64,000 nucleotides of DNA from Cyanobacteria bacterium FACHB-502 (lineage in GTDB: Bacteria > Cyanobacteriota > Cyanobacteriia > Elainellales > Elainellaceae): the NCBI GenBank assembly GCA_014695325.1, contig JACJNZ010000039.1, positions 558,001 through 622,000 of the forward strand. Reading direction: 5' to 3'. The position numbers and the translations under genes were made by a program. Under the pieces are notes generated by a model, which did no database searches, was not told where the DNA came from, and saw only the letters and a program-made list of their open reading frames with translations. Shown here one piece after another: positions 46,973-55,512 of this stretch; position 1 is the first letter of the stretch; each line of letters starts with the position of its first letter.

Positions 46973-47038
46973 TGCTCATCCCCTTATCTCCCCATCTCCT
47001 CGCCTCCCCACTTCCCACTTCCTCCCGCTCCCATCCCC
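46973..47038. repeat. Pyrimidine-rich low-complexity tract
   Basis: On the plus strand CATCTCCTCGCCTCCCCACT-type sequence continues to the end of the tract. It lies between acyP and the next minus-strand gene. Confidence 0.6.
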
Positions 47039-47413
47039 CTATAACTTCTCCTCCAACGGCTTACAAAACGCTTCAATCCCCGTCTTCACCACATAAATTG
47101 CGATCGGCGTTGCTAAAGCCGAGGGTAGCGTCGTTTCGACCGAGAGTGCCCGTACCAGTTCAACCACTGACCCCTTGGCAAGCGAAGGTTTTGCGTCCGA
47201 TTGGCAGATAAACACGCGCCACCGCTTCGCCAATCCATCCAGCCACTGATCCGATCGATTCGGCTCCTGTCCAACCTGGAGTGCCAGTGTAATCGCAGCA
47301 TCTTCGAGATCGCCGTCGCAGTCTTCGATCATGTCCAGAGTACGCAGGGCAATCGGGTCTGCGGCAAGCTGCGATCGGAATTGGGCAATTTCGGCGAGGG
47401 TAAGGATGAACAT
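47039..47413 (-). CDS. Conserved hypothetical protein
   Basis: This 124-residue protein starts MFILTLAEIAQFRSQLAADP, with MIEDCDGDLEDAAITLALQ, FICQSDAKPSLAKGSVVELV and a hydrophobic LPSALATPIAIYVVKTG. The composition is that of a soluble protein, mostly helical. Wording like this occurs in several cyanobacteria, but I know no function. It is the upstream neighbour of acyP on the same strand. Confidence 0.6.
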   Translation of the reverse strand: MFILTLAEIAQFRSQLAADPIALRTLDMIEDCDGDLEDAAITLALQVGQEPNRSDQWLDGLAKRWRVFICQSDAKPSLAKGSVVELVRALSVETTLPSALATPIAIYVVKTGIEAFCKPLEEKL

Positions 47414-47475
47414 GAAGGCGGAGGGGTAGAGGGGTAGAGAGATAGAGGGGTAAAGCAGTAGGTGAGGAGATGAGG
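47414..47475. repeat. Purine-rich tract on plus strand, pyrimidine-rich leader of the gene below it
   Basis: GGGGTAGAGGGGTAGAGAGA and similar wording fills the leader. In the sense of the minus-strand gene at 47413 this is a CT-rich leader. Confidence 0.6.
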
Positions 47476-47478
47476 GGG

Positions 47479-47661
47479 TTAGCGGCGGGTGCTCAGTAAG
47501 CCGTTGACGATCGCTGTGCCGACGGTGGCAAGGATAAGGAACCAGATCAGGCTACCTGGAACGAAAGTGAGAATGCCTAGACCGCGCAATACCCAAATGA
47601 AAACGGTGAGCAAAAGACAGGCAAGAAAAATGGTGGTCTCGGGACGCAGGGATTTCAGCAT
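47479..47661 (-). CDS. Small membrane protein, two helices
   Basis: A 60-residue protein: MLKSLRPETTIFLACLLLTV, then FIWVLRGLGILTFVPG and SLIWFLILATVGTAIVNGLL, ending STRR. It looks like two membrane helices with a short loop. I do not recognise a named family, but the hydrophobic pattern is that of a conserved cyanobacterial membrane protein. Confidence 0.55.
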   Translation of the reverse strand: MLKSLRPETTIFLACLLLTVFIWVLRGLGILTFVPGSLIWFLILATVGTAIVNGLLSTRR

Positions 47662-47760
47662 GGGGCATTATTGGGACATTTCTTGGGCTTTGGCTCTAAG
47701 TCGCGGAAGGCTAACAGGCATCATTAGGCAATTTTTGGCAGGGAACACTAGAGGAGGGTT

Positions 47761-47943
47761 CTACCGATTGCGAATGCCTGCCAGAATGCCTGCACCAATC
47801 GACAGCAGCACCACTGCCCAGATTGCAGGCTCTGGTACTCGGACATTAAAGGCTTGCAGCATGAGCACGATCGCCATCATGACCAGCAAGATTCCAGCAA
47901 TATACAGAAAGATCGTAACGCCCAGATTGGGGGAATGCCTCAC
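47761..47943 (-). CDS. Small membrane protein, two helices, GTG start
   Basis: A 60-residue product is read from GTG 47943, preceded by AGGAGG seven bases away. The product is (M)RHSPNLGVTIFLYIAGILLV, then MMAIVLMLQAFNVRVPEPAI and WAVVLLSIGAGILAGIRNR. It is similar in size and helix layout to its neighbour at 47479. A longer open frame upstream lacks family-like sequence. Its role is unknown. Confidence 0.6.
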   Translation of the reverse strand: MRHSPNLGVTIFLYIAGILLVMMAIVLMLQAFNVRVPEPAIWAVVLLSIGAGILAGIRNR

Positions 47944-48233
47944 ACCATGCCTCCTGCAAACAGGAAATAGACGGGAATTGACGCAACCTATTTTGACATG
48001 GGGGTGTAGAGATTGAGCAGGACAGGCAGACAATTTGCCCAGCGGCGATCGAAACTAAAAGGCGATCCCCCGATAGAATTGCTGTGTTAGCGGCAGAAAG
48101 TTTGCGAGAATTTTACAATTGCTCACCCGATTGGCGGTTGTATCTTCAGTTGACAGCGACTACAACGGACTGTAGGTCAGCCTGATAGCAAGAAAGGGTT
48201 TCGTGAATAAGCCGCTTGAGTCTGGCAGATCGT

Positions 48234-48257
48234 GCAGTGAGGAGAGCAGTGAGGAGA
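48234..48257. repeat. 12-bp tandem duplication carrying the ribosome site
   Basis: GCAGTGAGGAGA occurs twice, so the GAGGAGA ribosome site of the next gene is duplicated. Confidence 0.85.
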
Positions 48258-48262
48258 AATGT

Positions 48263-48859
48263 ATGGGAAGTATGCTGGCATCTGCCTTGATCGATCCGGT
48301 GCAGTTCAACGATTCAGACACGCTGGGGATTGATTCCCGTCGCAATCAGGACAGGCTGCTCAATGGTGAGGTGCTGCTGCAAACTCGATCGCACTCGCTT
48401 TGGGGCGGAGCCGTTACCACGCAAATCTATTTGCCCATCGATCGATCGCTGGCATGGCAGCAAATTACAGACTATCCGCGCTGGGTGCAGTATTTCCCCG
48501 ATATGACGCGTAGCGAAGTTCTGAGCGTCAGCAGTTCCCGGCAGGATAAACGACTGTATCAGGTTGCCCGCAAAGCGTTTTTCCTGTTCGCAGCCCAGGT
48601 CGAAATTTATCTTAAAGTGTTTGAAACGGCGCAGACAACCTGGCAGCAAATTCAGTTTCAGCTAGAGCAAGGCAGCTTTAACGACTTTAGCGCAACCCTG
48701 AAGCTGCATGATTTTTATCAAGGTACACTGCTCACCTACTCAGTACAGGCAACGCCGATGATCCCGATTCCGACCCAGTTCATTCAGGAAGCGATCAAGC
48801 TAGATTTGCCCAACAATATGCGGCAAATGCGGCGTGTCCTTTGTCAGTTACCTGCATGA
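48263..48859 (+). CDS. SRPBCC/START-like protein (cyclase/dehydrase family)
   Basis: A 198-residue product is read from the ATG at 48263, six bases after GAGGAG; a GTG at 48203 in frame would add 20 residues. It has VTTQIYLPIDRSLAWQQITDYPRWVQYFPDMTRSEVL (key part DYPRWVQYFPDM). The WxxxPxM-like region is typical of polyketide cyclase/dehydrase and aromatase SRPBCC domains, which bind hydrophobic ligands. It is unlikely to be a polyketide enzyme here, since no such cluster is near. It is probably co-transcribed with surE, from which it is separated only by a 16-bp repeat array. Confidence 0.78.
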   Translation: MGSMLASALIDPVQFNDSDTLGIDSRRNQDRLLNGEVLLQTRSHSLWGGAVTTQIYLPIDRSLAWQQITDYPRWVQYFPDMTRSEVLSVSSSRQDKRLYQVARKAFFLFAAQVEIYLKVFETAQTTWQQIQFQLEQGSFNDFSATLKLHDFYQGTLLTYSVQATPMIPIPTQFIQEAIKLDLPNNMRQMRRVLCQLPA

Positions 48860-48892
48860 CCTGCTACCTGCATAACCAGTTACCCGCATGAC
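48845..48892. repeat. 16-bp repeat, three copies, spanning a stop/start junction
   Basis: CAGTTACCTGCATGAC, CTGCTACCTGCATAAC and CAGTTACCCGCATGAC follow each other. The first copy carries the TGA of the SRPBCC gene, the third the ATG of surE. Copy 1 also contains ATGA, so an ancestral 4-bp ATGA overlap of the two genes is likely. Confidence 0.88.
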
Positions 48893-49604
48893 GATCGTTC
48901 TTACTAACGACGACGGCATCGACGCGCCCGGAATTCGATCGCTGAAACGGGCGGTGAGTGAGGCTGCAAGCCAACAAGCGATCGTCGTTGCGCCCAAATT
49001 GCCCCATTCTGGCTGCGGGCATCAGGTGACAACCCATCGCGGCATTCACGTCGAGCGACGATTCCCTCCTGGAGAAACTGCGGAGCAACCAGATCGGGAA
49101 ATTGCGATCGAAGGAACTCCGGCAGACTGCACCCGGATTGCGGTGACGCAGCTCTTTTCTCCTGTGGACTGGGTGATTTCAGGGATCAATGCCGGGGGCA
49201 ATTTGGGGGCAGATGTATATATCTCTGGAACCGTTGCGGCAGTCCGCGAGGCAGCGTTTCACCGGATTCCGGGAATTGCGATTTCTCACTACATTCACCG
49301 CAGACGGGCGATCGATTGGGCGTTGGCAGAGCGGCTCACCGTGCGCGTCCTGGAAAAGCTGATGTCGCTGCCGCTCGAACTCGGCACGTTCTGGAATGTC
49401 AATCTGCCCCATCTGGAAGCGGGAATGCCTGAGCCGGAAATCGTCTTTTGTCCGCTCTGCACCCAGCCTTTGCCCACAAGCTATCGGCAAGAGGGCGAGT
49501 ATCTGTATTACGCTGGGGACTACAGCCAGCGCGATCGAGATGCAGATTCAGATGTTGCTGTTTGCTTTGATGGACAGATTGCTGTGTCGCAAATTCGGGT
49601 TTGA
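48888..49604 (+). CDS. surE: 5'/3'-nucleotidase SurE
   Basis: This 238-residue protein has LTNDDGIDAPGI at the start with the metal-binding Asp pair, APKLPHSGCGHQVT, IEGTPADCTRIAV and VISGINAGGNLGADVYISGTVAAVREAAF (key part SGINAGGNLGADVYISGTV), all SurE signatures. It removes phosphate from nucleoside monophosphates and is linked to stationary-phase survival. It probably shares a transcript with the SRPBCC gene. Confidence 0.96.
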   Translation: MTIVLTNDDGIDAPGIRSLKRAVSEAASQQAIVVAPKLPHSGCGHQVTTHRGIHVERRFPPGETAEQPDREIAIEGTPADCTRIAVTQLFSPVDWVISGINAGGNLGADVYISGTVAAVREAAFHRIPGIAISHYIHRRRAIDWALAERLTVRVLEKLMSLPLELGTFWNVNLPHLEAGMPEPEIVFCPLCTQPLPTSYRQEGEYLYYAGDYSQRDRDADSDVAVCFDGQIAVSQIRV

Positions 49605-49699
49605 GGGCAAACTAATAGAAAAGTTTGGGTTTCGGCTGTTCTAAACTGCTGTTCCTGGGCTGGATGTTTGTTTCTTATTTCTGCGCCGTCTCTCTTCCT

Positions 49700-50632
49700 A
49701 TGACGAATGCTTTTTCGGGTCGAACTGCTCTGCTGCTGTCGAGCCTGGGTCTGGTGCTGCTGACAGGATGCGATCGTCGTTTGATTCAGGCATTTTCTCC
49801 CGTGCCGCCTGTGGTGTCAGCCTCTCCAGTAAATTCCCCAGCAAATTCTCAGACAAAAACCATTGCGGCTCCAACAACCGCGGCTGCGGGTCAAACCTCT
49901 AGAGCCTATGCTCAAGCACTCGATCGGGCAAAAAGTGCCGCTGGCATCGCGCAGTCTGCCCAGTCAAAAGACGATTGGCAGTTGGTGACAAATCGCTGGC
50001 AGCAGGCGATCGATCTGATGAAAACCGTGCCCCAGTCTAGCAAAGAATATTCCCAGGCACAGCAAAAATTGAAGGACTATCGCCGCGCTCTAGCTCAGGC
50101 ACAGCAGCAAGCGAACCGTGCTAATTTGCCGAAAGATCCCGATGCGATCATTGTTTTGCCTGCTCCTCCACCTCCACCCGCTCCTCGTCCGGTGACACGG
50201 GCTACTGCAACTCCGGCTCGACCTCCTGCGGCAGCCAATCCATCCAGTCCTCGCGCCTTTTCTGCCCCGATCGTGCGGCGAGCAGGCAATACGCCCGTGA
50301 TTCGCGTCACGTTTAATGGTAGTCAGCCTTTTGAGATGATTCTAGATACGGGAGCAAGCGGCACATTGATTACGCGGCAGATGGCAAATGCTTTGGGCGT
50401 TGTTCCAGTCAGTGAAGCAGTCGTCAATACTGCCAGCGATCGCAGCGTTTCTTTTCCGCTGGGCTATGTGCAGTCGATCGAGGTAGGCGGGGCAGTGGCT
50501 CAAAATGTTCTGGTGGCGATCGCCGGACCCGAACTGGATCTTGGACTGCTGGGACACGATTTCTTTGGTCACTATGACATTATGATTCGTGCTGATCGCG
50601 TGGAGTTTCGAGAGCGGCAGAGCCAGGGATAA
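49700..50632 (+). CDS. Retropepsin-like aspartic protease, lipoprotein
   Basis: A 310-residue product is read from the ATG at 49700, which gives a clean signal with lipobox (LVLLTGC). An earlier in-frame ATG at 49625 would place the signal too far in. Residues 30-150 form a disordered or helical linker rich in Ala, Gln and Pro. The C-terminal domain has MILDTGASGTLIT, the Asp-Thr-Gly active site of retropepsins, one per chain, so it should act as a dimer. It is likely anchored at the membrane and cleaves unknown proteins. Confidence 0.85.
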   Translation: MTNAFSGRTALLLSSLGLVLLTGCDRRLIQAFSPVPPVVSASPVNSPANSQTKTIAAPTTAAAGQTSRAYAQALDRAKSAAGIAQSAQSKDDWQLVTNRWQQAIDLMKTVPQSSKEYSQAQQKLKDYRRALAQAQQQANRANLPKDPDAIIVLPAPPPPPAPRPVTRATATPARPPAAANPSSPRAFSAPIVRRAGNTPVIRVTFNGSQPFEMILDTGASGTLITRQMANALGVVPVSEAVVNTASDRSVSFPLGYVQSIEVGGAVAQNVLVAIAGPELDLGLLGHDFFGHYDIMIRADRVEFRERQSQG

Positions 50633-50744
50633 GCGAAGGCGATGAGCGTTAAGGCATGAACGTCGGGTATGAGCAACAATCATAGGCAAGACGATTCTTA
50701 AGAAGCGGGATAGGATCAAAAAACAACCCACCCTCAAACGCGCT

Positions 50745-51212
50745 ATGTCTCGCCGCCGCTCCAGCCGGATTTTTGCTCAACCCCTGACCGTGCTGGTTGT
50801 GGGGCTATTTGTTCTTGCTTTTGCGATCGCGCTGCTCCGGCTTTTGTTGCCTTTTCTGATGCTGGGTAGCGTAGCTTACATAGGCTGGCGATTTTGGCAG
50901 TGGCAGCAGCAGCGAAGTCAGGAACAGGAGGAAGCCCGACAGGCGAGGGAGAGACAGCTTGACGGAATTTTTTACCGTCTGGTGCAGGAGCATCGCGGTG
51001 AACTGTCTGTGCTTGATTTTGCAATGGAAACCCATTCATCTGCCGAATTTGCCAAGCAGTTTCTCGATCGAAAGGCGATCGAATTTGACGCGCAGTTTAA
51101 AACGACGCTAGAAGGGCAAGTGCTGTACTGCTTCTACAGCCAAAAAATTCCTGCCCAGCCTGCTTCGCCCAGACATGAAACAGAATTATCTGAAAGACCG
51201 GAGCAGAATTAA
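50745..51212 (+). CDS. Conserved cyanobacterial membrane-anchored protein
   Basis: This 155-residue protein has a basic start (MSRRRSSRIFAQP) and two close membrane helices (LTVLVVGLFVLAFAIALLRL and LLPFLMLGSVAYIGWRFWQW). A coiled-coil stretch (QQRSQEQEEARQARERQLDG) and a C-terminal globular part follow, with ELSVLDFAMETHSSAEFAKQFLD (helical) and GQVLYCFYSQKIP. The part from ELSVLDFA to the end resembles a short winged-helix-like or DNA-binding-like domain, but this is weak. The function is unknown. Confidence 0.6.
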   Translation: MSRRRSSRIFAQPLTVLVVGLFVLAFAIALLRLLLPFLMLGSVAYIGWRFWQWQQQRSQEQEEARQARERQLDGIFYRLVQEHRGELSVLDFAMETHSSAEFAKQFLDRKAIEFDAQFKTTLEGQVLYCFYSQKIPAQPASPRHETELSERPEQN

Positions 51213-51369
51213 CCGGGCATAAGTTTGTTTTGCTAAAGTTTTGTTTCCAGGATTTTCACTGCTCTAACGTTTTGTAACGGTTCTGCAAGTCCCCACTCCA
51301 GGCGAGGGATCTGAGAGTGATAAGCTAACAAACGTGCTGAACGATCGATTTAACAAAAGTGGAGTTGAG

Positions 51370-52431
51370 ATGACCGGATCACAACAAGTTCCTTACTTGC
51401 TGCGGGCTGCGCGAGGTGAAGTGTTAAATCGTCCGCCCGTGTGGATGATGCGGCAGGCGGGACGCTATATGAAAGTCTATCGGGATTTGCGCGACAAGTA
51501 TCCCTCGTTTCGGGAGCGATCGGAGAATCCCGACATTGCGGTAGAAATTTCGCTTCAGCCCTGGCGTGCTTTCCGTCCAGACGGCGTGATTTTGTTCTCC
51601 GATATTCTGACTCCGCTTCCCGGAATTGGCATTCCCTTTGACATCATTGAAAGCCGGGGACCAATCATCGACCCGCCCATTCGCTCTCAAGAGCAGATCG
51701 ACAAACTCACTCCGCTCGACCCCGACGCTTCGCTGCCCTTTATCCGCCAAATTCTGCAAACGCTGCGCGGGGAAGTTGGCAATGAAGCTGCTGTGCTGGG
51801 CTTTGTCGGCGCACCCTGGACGCTAGCGGCTTATGCAATTGAAGGCAAAAGCTCTAAGGACTACACCATTATCAAGAGCATGGCTTTCTCGGAGCCTGCA
51901 ATGCTGCACTCCTTCCTGGGCAAAATCGCAGACTCGATCGCCACTTATGCCTGCTATCAGATCGACTGCGGCGCACAAGTCGTCCAGATGTTTGATTCTT
52001 GGGCAGGCCAGCTCAGCCCTCAAGACTACAAGGAGTTTGCCCTTCCTTATCAGCAGCGTGTTGTGCAGCAGGTGAAAGCAACTCACCCCGATACACCTAT
52101 GATTCTCTACATCAGCGGCAGCGCAGGCGTGTTGGAACTGATGGGTCAGTCGGGTGTAGATATTGTCAGCGTCGACTGGACAGTAGACATGGCAGATGCC
52201 CGGCGGCGGTTAGGACCGAATGTGGGCGTTCAGGGCAATATTGATCCCTGTGTCCTGTTTGGTTCGCAGCCGTTTATCCGCGATCGAATTATCGACACGA
52301 TTAAGAAAGCCGGAAACCGGGGACATATCCTCAACCTCGGGCACGGAATTCTGCCCAAAACCCCAGAAGAAAACGCTGCCTATTTCTTTGAGACGGCAAA
52401 GCAAATCGATAAGCTTCTGGTGAGTGCATAA
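51370..52431 (+). CDS. hemE: Uroporphyrinogen decarboxylase
   Basis: A 353-residue product is read from the ATG at 51370, just after GGAG; a GTG at 51334 would add 12 residues and lies upstream of this site. It has [36 protein letters not shown] (with the active-site Asp), [15 protein letters not shown] and [12 protein letters not shown]. It removes four carboxyl groups from uroporphyrinogen III to make coproporphyrinogen III for haem and chlorophyll. It is followed by a strong terminator. Confidence 0.98.
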   Translation: MTGSQQVPYLLRAARGEVLNRPPVWMMRQAGRYMKVYRDLRDKYPSFRERSENPDIAVEISLQPWRAFRPDGVILFSDILTPLPGIGIPFDIIESRGPIIDPPIRSQEQIDKLTPLDPDASLPFIRQILQTLRGEVGNEAAVLGFVGAPWTLAAYAIEGKSSKDYTIIKSMAFSEPAMLHSFLGKIADSIATYACYQIDCGAQVVQMFDSWAGQLSPQDYKEFALPYQQRVVQQVKATHPDTPMILYISGSAGVLELMGQSGVDIVSVDWTVDMADARRRLGPNVGVQGNIDPCVLFGSQPFIRDRIIDTIKKAGNRGHILNLGHGILPKTPEENAAYFFETAKQIDKLLVSA

Positions 52432-52504
52432 TCTATCGGTCTTTTAGACTCCCGTAAAACAAACGATGTAAGCAGCGGTGTTTCTGCTGTACTCATCCCC
52501 TTAG

Positions 52505-52528
52505 TCCCCCACACCTGGGGGATTTTTT
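52505..52528 (+). terminator. Terminator of hemE
   Basis: TCCCCC pairs with GGGGGA around ACACCT and is followed by TTTTTT. Confidence 0.9.
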
Positions 52529-52554
52529 ATTGGGAAATTGCCCTAATTCGCTTC

Positions 52555-52582
52555 GTTAAGCAATCGGTGTTAAGCAATCCGT
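52555..52582. repeat. 14-bp tandem duplication
   Basis: GTTAAGCAATCGGT is followed by GTTAAGCAATCCGT. Confidence 0.8.
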
Positions 52583-52632
52583 GACTAACCTTTTATATCC
52601 CGGTAGGCAAAGGATAACTTTAAGCAGTACAA

Positions 52633-53034
52633 TTGAACTATAAAGCGGTGGGAGGAAACAAGCTGCTGGATTGCCTGAAGAATCGGACTGAAATCATCTG
52701 CTGTAATCATGGAATGCCGGAAATGAGCCGCAACATCAACTTTTACCAAAACGTGCTGAAGCTTGAAGTCCTCAATTGCTACGAGGCTGAGGGGCAGTTG
52801 AGCTGGGCGTTACTGAGAACAGGAGAAGTAGAGTTTATGGTCGTTGGGGCAGAACCGACCGAGAACGACGATCGCGACCTGCTCATTTACTTTCAGACAG
52901 AAGATATGCCGCTTGTTCAGCATGCCGTACAAACTGCAGGTTATTCCCTTGAAGCATTTCGCGAAGCGATTTATGAACCTGCGTATGAACTAGTTCGTCA
53001 GCATCAGCATCAAAAAGCCGCCGCCGCCGCCTAA
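52633..53034 (+). CDS. VOC-like protein
   Basis: The frame is 133 codons from a TTG at 52633. A GTG at 52648 is also possible, and neither has a decisive ribosome site, so the start is uncertain. The core reads EIICCNHGMPEMSRNINFYQ, a VOC opening strand and helix. It continues with SWALLRTGEVEFMVVGAEPT and LLIYFQTEDMPLVQHAVQTAGY. The C-terminus is HQHQKAAAAA. It is probably a lone VOC (glyoxalase-fold) domain of unknown reaction. Metal ligands are not clear. Confidence 0.65.
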   Translation: MNYKAVGGNKLLDCLKNRTEIICCNHGMPEMSRNINFYQNVLKLEVLNCYEAEGQLSWALLRTGEVEFMVVGAEPTENDDRDLLIYFQTEDMPLVQHAVQTAGYSLEAFREAIYEPAYELVRQHQHQKAAAAA

Positions 53035-53035
53035 A

Positions 53036-53098
53036 CTCTCCCTGCCCTCCCCATCCCCTCATCCCCTGACCCCCTCGTTCTCCTTTTTCCCCGAACCT
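53036..53098 (+). repeat. Pyrimidine-rich low-complexity tract before sufU
   Basis: CCCTCCCCATCCCCTCATCC and similar sequence fill the leader region ahead of the sufU promoter zone. Confidence 0.6.
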
Positions 53099-53148
53099 CC
53101 GCAACGCTGATACGATGAGAAAGGAGAGTCATCACAGCCAATAGATCT

Positions 53149-53619
53149 ATGTCCCTGGACAACCTGCGCGATCTTTATCAACAGGTGATTCTGGAACGCT
53201 ACAAAAAGCCCCGGAATCGCGGTAAAACTGACCCGATCGATCGCTATCAAAAAGGTCACAATCCCTCTTGCGGGGACACGATCGAGCTAACCCTGCATCT
53301 GAGTGAGGCAGGCGATCGCATTGAGGACGTGAAATTTGAGGGCGAAGGCTGTGCGATCGCAATGGCATCAGTTGATCTCATGGCAGACGCGCTGCGTGGC
53401 AAAACTGTCACTGAGGCTTTAGAAATGGTGCAGCGGTTCCAGGCAATGATGCGCGGCGAAGCCGAATTTCCGCAGGAGCTTCGCAAGCTAAACGTGATGC
53501 AGGGCGTAGCACAGTTTCCCGTACGGATTAAATGCGCGAATTTGTCCTGGCATACCCTGAAGGCGGCGATCGAACTTGCCAAGGACATTCAGCCTGCGGG
53601 CTTTGTCAGTAACGAATAA
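53149..53619 (+). CDS. sufU: SufU-type iron-sulfur assembly scaffold
   Basis: This 156-residue protein has LYQQVILERYKKPRNRG at the start and the three Cys positions NPSCGDTIELTL, GEGCAIAMAS and IKCANLSWHTL of SufU. The loop that separates it from IscU is present. It receives sulfur from a SufS desulfurase and zinc may occupy the site. SufS and SufBCD are not in the window. It is followed after 57 bases by ycf51. Confidence 0.94.
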   Translation: MSLDNLRDLYQQVILERYKKPRNRGKTDPIDRYQKGHNPSCGDTIELTLHLSEAGDRIEDVKFEGEGCAIAMASVDLMADALRGKTVTEALEMVQRFQAMMRGEAEFPQELRKLNVMQGVAQFPVRIKCANLSWHTLKAAIELAKDIQPAGFVSNE

Positions 53620-53676
53620 TTTTTAAGAATAAGTTCTCGGTTCTTCTGTTTCCTTTCTTTTGATCATTATTGAGTC

Positions 53677-54207
53677 ATGCTAACGACTTCTGCTTTCCTT
53701 CAATACGCTCAATGGACTGCGATCGCCGCGCTGGTGCTAGCAGGTTTGACGGGGCTGGCTTTTCTGCTGAAGTGGGGCATTCGCTTCCGTCTGGTGGGCG
53801 TGACGGGCTTTACGCTGGTGCTGGCAGTCGGTCTGTTTGCGCTAGGGGTGGTTCCCTTTACCCGCGTAAGGATTCCGGGAGCAGTGCGCTTTTCGACGGT
53901 GTACGATGCGGGTTCGACGCTGGCGGTGATTGCCGTACCACCCACCGTGACTGAGGAGCAGCTTGAAGCAACGCTCAAACAGGCAGCGTATGATTTGTAT
54001 TCCTACGGACGGCTCAGCCGGGGCGATGAGAAATTGCTGATTCGGGCAAGGACGATCGTGCATCCAGAGCCAGGATTAAGCCAGTTGCTCGTTGTGGGCG
54101 AAGTGCGGCGATCGCTCGAAGTGCGAGACGATGAGGAGATGGCAATTCACGTTTTTACTGAAAATCTGGCAAAGCTACCGCAGCCTGAATCTAGTGCTGC
54201 AAGCTGA
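53677..54207 (+). CDS. ycf51: Ycf51-family (DUF2518) membrane protein
   Basis: This 176-residue protein has two N-terminal membrane helices (TAIAALVLAGLTGLAFLLKW and LVGVTGFTLVLAVGLFALGV) and then the family core FTRVRIPGAVRFSTVYDAGS. ATLKQAAYDLYSYGRLSRGD and ARTIVHPEPGLSQLLVVGEV follow. Ycf51 is conserved in cyanobacteria and some red-algal plastids; its function is not known. Here it follows sufU, but no common role is implied. Confidence 0.85.
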   Translation: MLTTSAFLQYAQWTAIAALVLAGLTGLAFLLKWGIRFRLVGVTGFTLVLAVGLFALGVVPFTRVRIPGAVRFSTVYDAGSTLAVIAVPPTVTEEQLEATLKQAAYDLYSYGRLSRGDEKLLIRARTIVHPEPGLSQLLVVGEVRRSLEVRDDEEMAIHVFTENLAKLPQPESSAAS

Positions 54208-54309
54208 TTTATCCAGTAACTTGCCGAGGCGAGATTCCGTTGCCCTGTAGTAAAGTGGTCTATAGTTTCGATTGACTTTTACCTGATTTTTGTACCTTTT
54301 GCCTGTTCT

Positions 54310-55512
54310 ATGACTGATTCTGATTTATCGCTTCCTGTGTTGACGATCGCACCTGCTCAAGTTGCCAGAGGCACAGGAATTCTGGCGCAGATGGGAAGTG
54401 CGATTGCCCGGTTTGGTCAGCGTTTTCTGGTGATTGGCGGCGATCGATCGCTGGCGGTAATGCGTCCTTTGCTGGAGCCGATCGCAATCGAACAGGGACT
54501 TGCCCTGGCAGAAGCATCCTACGGACGGGATTGTAGCGAGGCAGGAATTGCAGCACTGCGGCAGGCGGCGGCAGACCATCAGGCAGAAGTAATTATGGGG
54601 GTTGGTGGCGGTAAAGCATTGGATGCAGCAAAGCTCGTGGCGCATCAGTGCAATTTGCCGATCGTCACCATTCCGACCTCCGGGGCAACCTGCGCTGCCT
54701 GGACTGCGCTCTCAAATGTATATTCTGACGAAGGCGCGTTTCTCTACGATGTGCCTTTGCCCCACTGCCCAAATTTGCTGATTCTGGACTACTCGATTGT
54801 CGAAACGGCATCGCGCCGCACCCTGGTTGCAGGGATCGGGGACGCACTGGCGAAGTGGTATGAAGCATCGGTGAGCAGCGGACATTCTGACCAGACTTTA
54901 ATTATTGGGGCAGTACAGCAGGCACGGGTCTTGCGAGATTTGCTGCTGCAAAAGTCGATCGAGGCTCTGAAGTTGCCGGGGAGTGCCGTTTGGCGAGAAG
55001 TGGTCGATGCCTCGGTGCTGATGGCGGGGGTCATTGGCGGCATGGGTGGAGCGCAGTGTCGAACTGTGGCAGCTCACGCGGTTCACAACGGGCTGACGCA
55101 TCTCTTGCAAAGTCACGGCACACTGCACGGGGAAAAAGTCGCCTTTGGCATTCTGGTGCAGCTTCGGCTGGAAGAAATGGTGCAGGGCAGTATCCTGGCA
55201 GCCACGTCAAGACAGCAGCTTTTGAAGTTTTACGGTGAAATTGGGCTACCGCAAACGCTGGCAGATTTGGGACTGATTAACGTAACGCTGGCAGACCTTC
55301 AGCGATCGGCAGAAATTGCCTGTCGTCCCAGTTCAGATATCCACCGTTTGCCTTTTACTGTCACGCCCGATCAGCTTATGGCGGCGATGGTGTCTACAAC
55401 GGCTCCCAGTGAGGCTCGAAACCAGAGCATCAGCCACCTTAGAAATTCGGTTGCGGCAGATGCGATCGATTCCCCTTCTGAAGCATCTTCTGTAAACGAG
55501 GTGAAGCCATGA
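54310..55512 (+). CDS. Iron-containing alcohol dehydrogenase, GldA-like
   Basis: The 400-residue protein has the NAD-binding GVGGGKALDAAKLV (about residue 100), TIPTSGATCAAWTALSNVY, GDALAKWYE and the metal-ligand helices AAHAVHNGLTHL and HGTLHGEKVAFG. It is glycerol-dehydrogenase-like (metal-dependent, two His ligands) and could act on glycerol or another polyol. The C-terminal 40 residues are a Ser/Ala/Glu tail not seen in GldA. Its last four bases overlap the ATG of the aminotransferase gene, so the two are translationally linked. Confidence 0.85.
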   Translation: MTDSDLSLPVLTIAPAQVARGTGILAQMGSAIARFGQRFLVIGGDRSLAVMRPLLEPIAIEQGLALAEASYGRDCSEAGIAALRQAAADHQAEVIMGVGGGKALDAAKLVAHQCNLPIVTIPTSGATCAAWTALSNVYSDEGAFLYDVPLPHCPNLLILDYSIVETASRRTLVAGIGDALAKWYEASVSSGHSDQTLIIGAVQQARVLRDLLLQKSIEALKLPGSAVWREVVDASVLMAGVIGGMGGAQCRTVAAHAVHNGLTHLLQSHGTLHGEKVAFGILVQLRLEEMVQGSILAATSRQQLLKFYGEIGLPQTLADLGLINVTLADLQRSAEIACRPSSDIHRLPFTVTPDQLMAAMVSTTAPSEARNQSISHLRNSVAADAIDSPSEASSVNEVKP

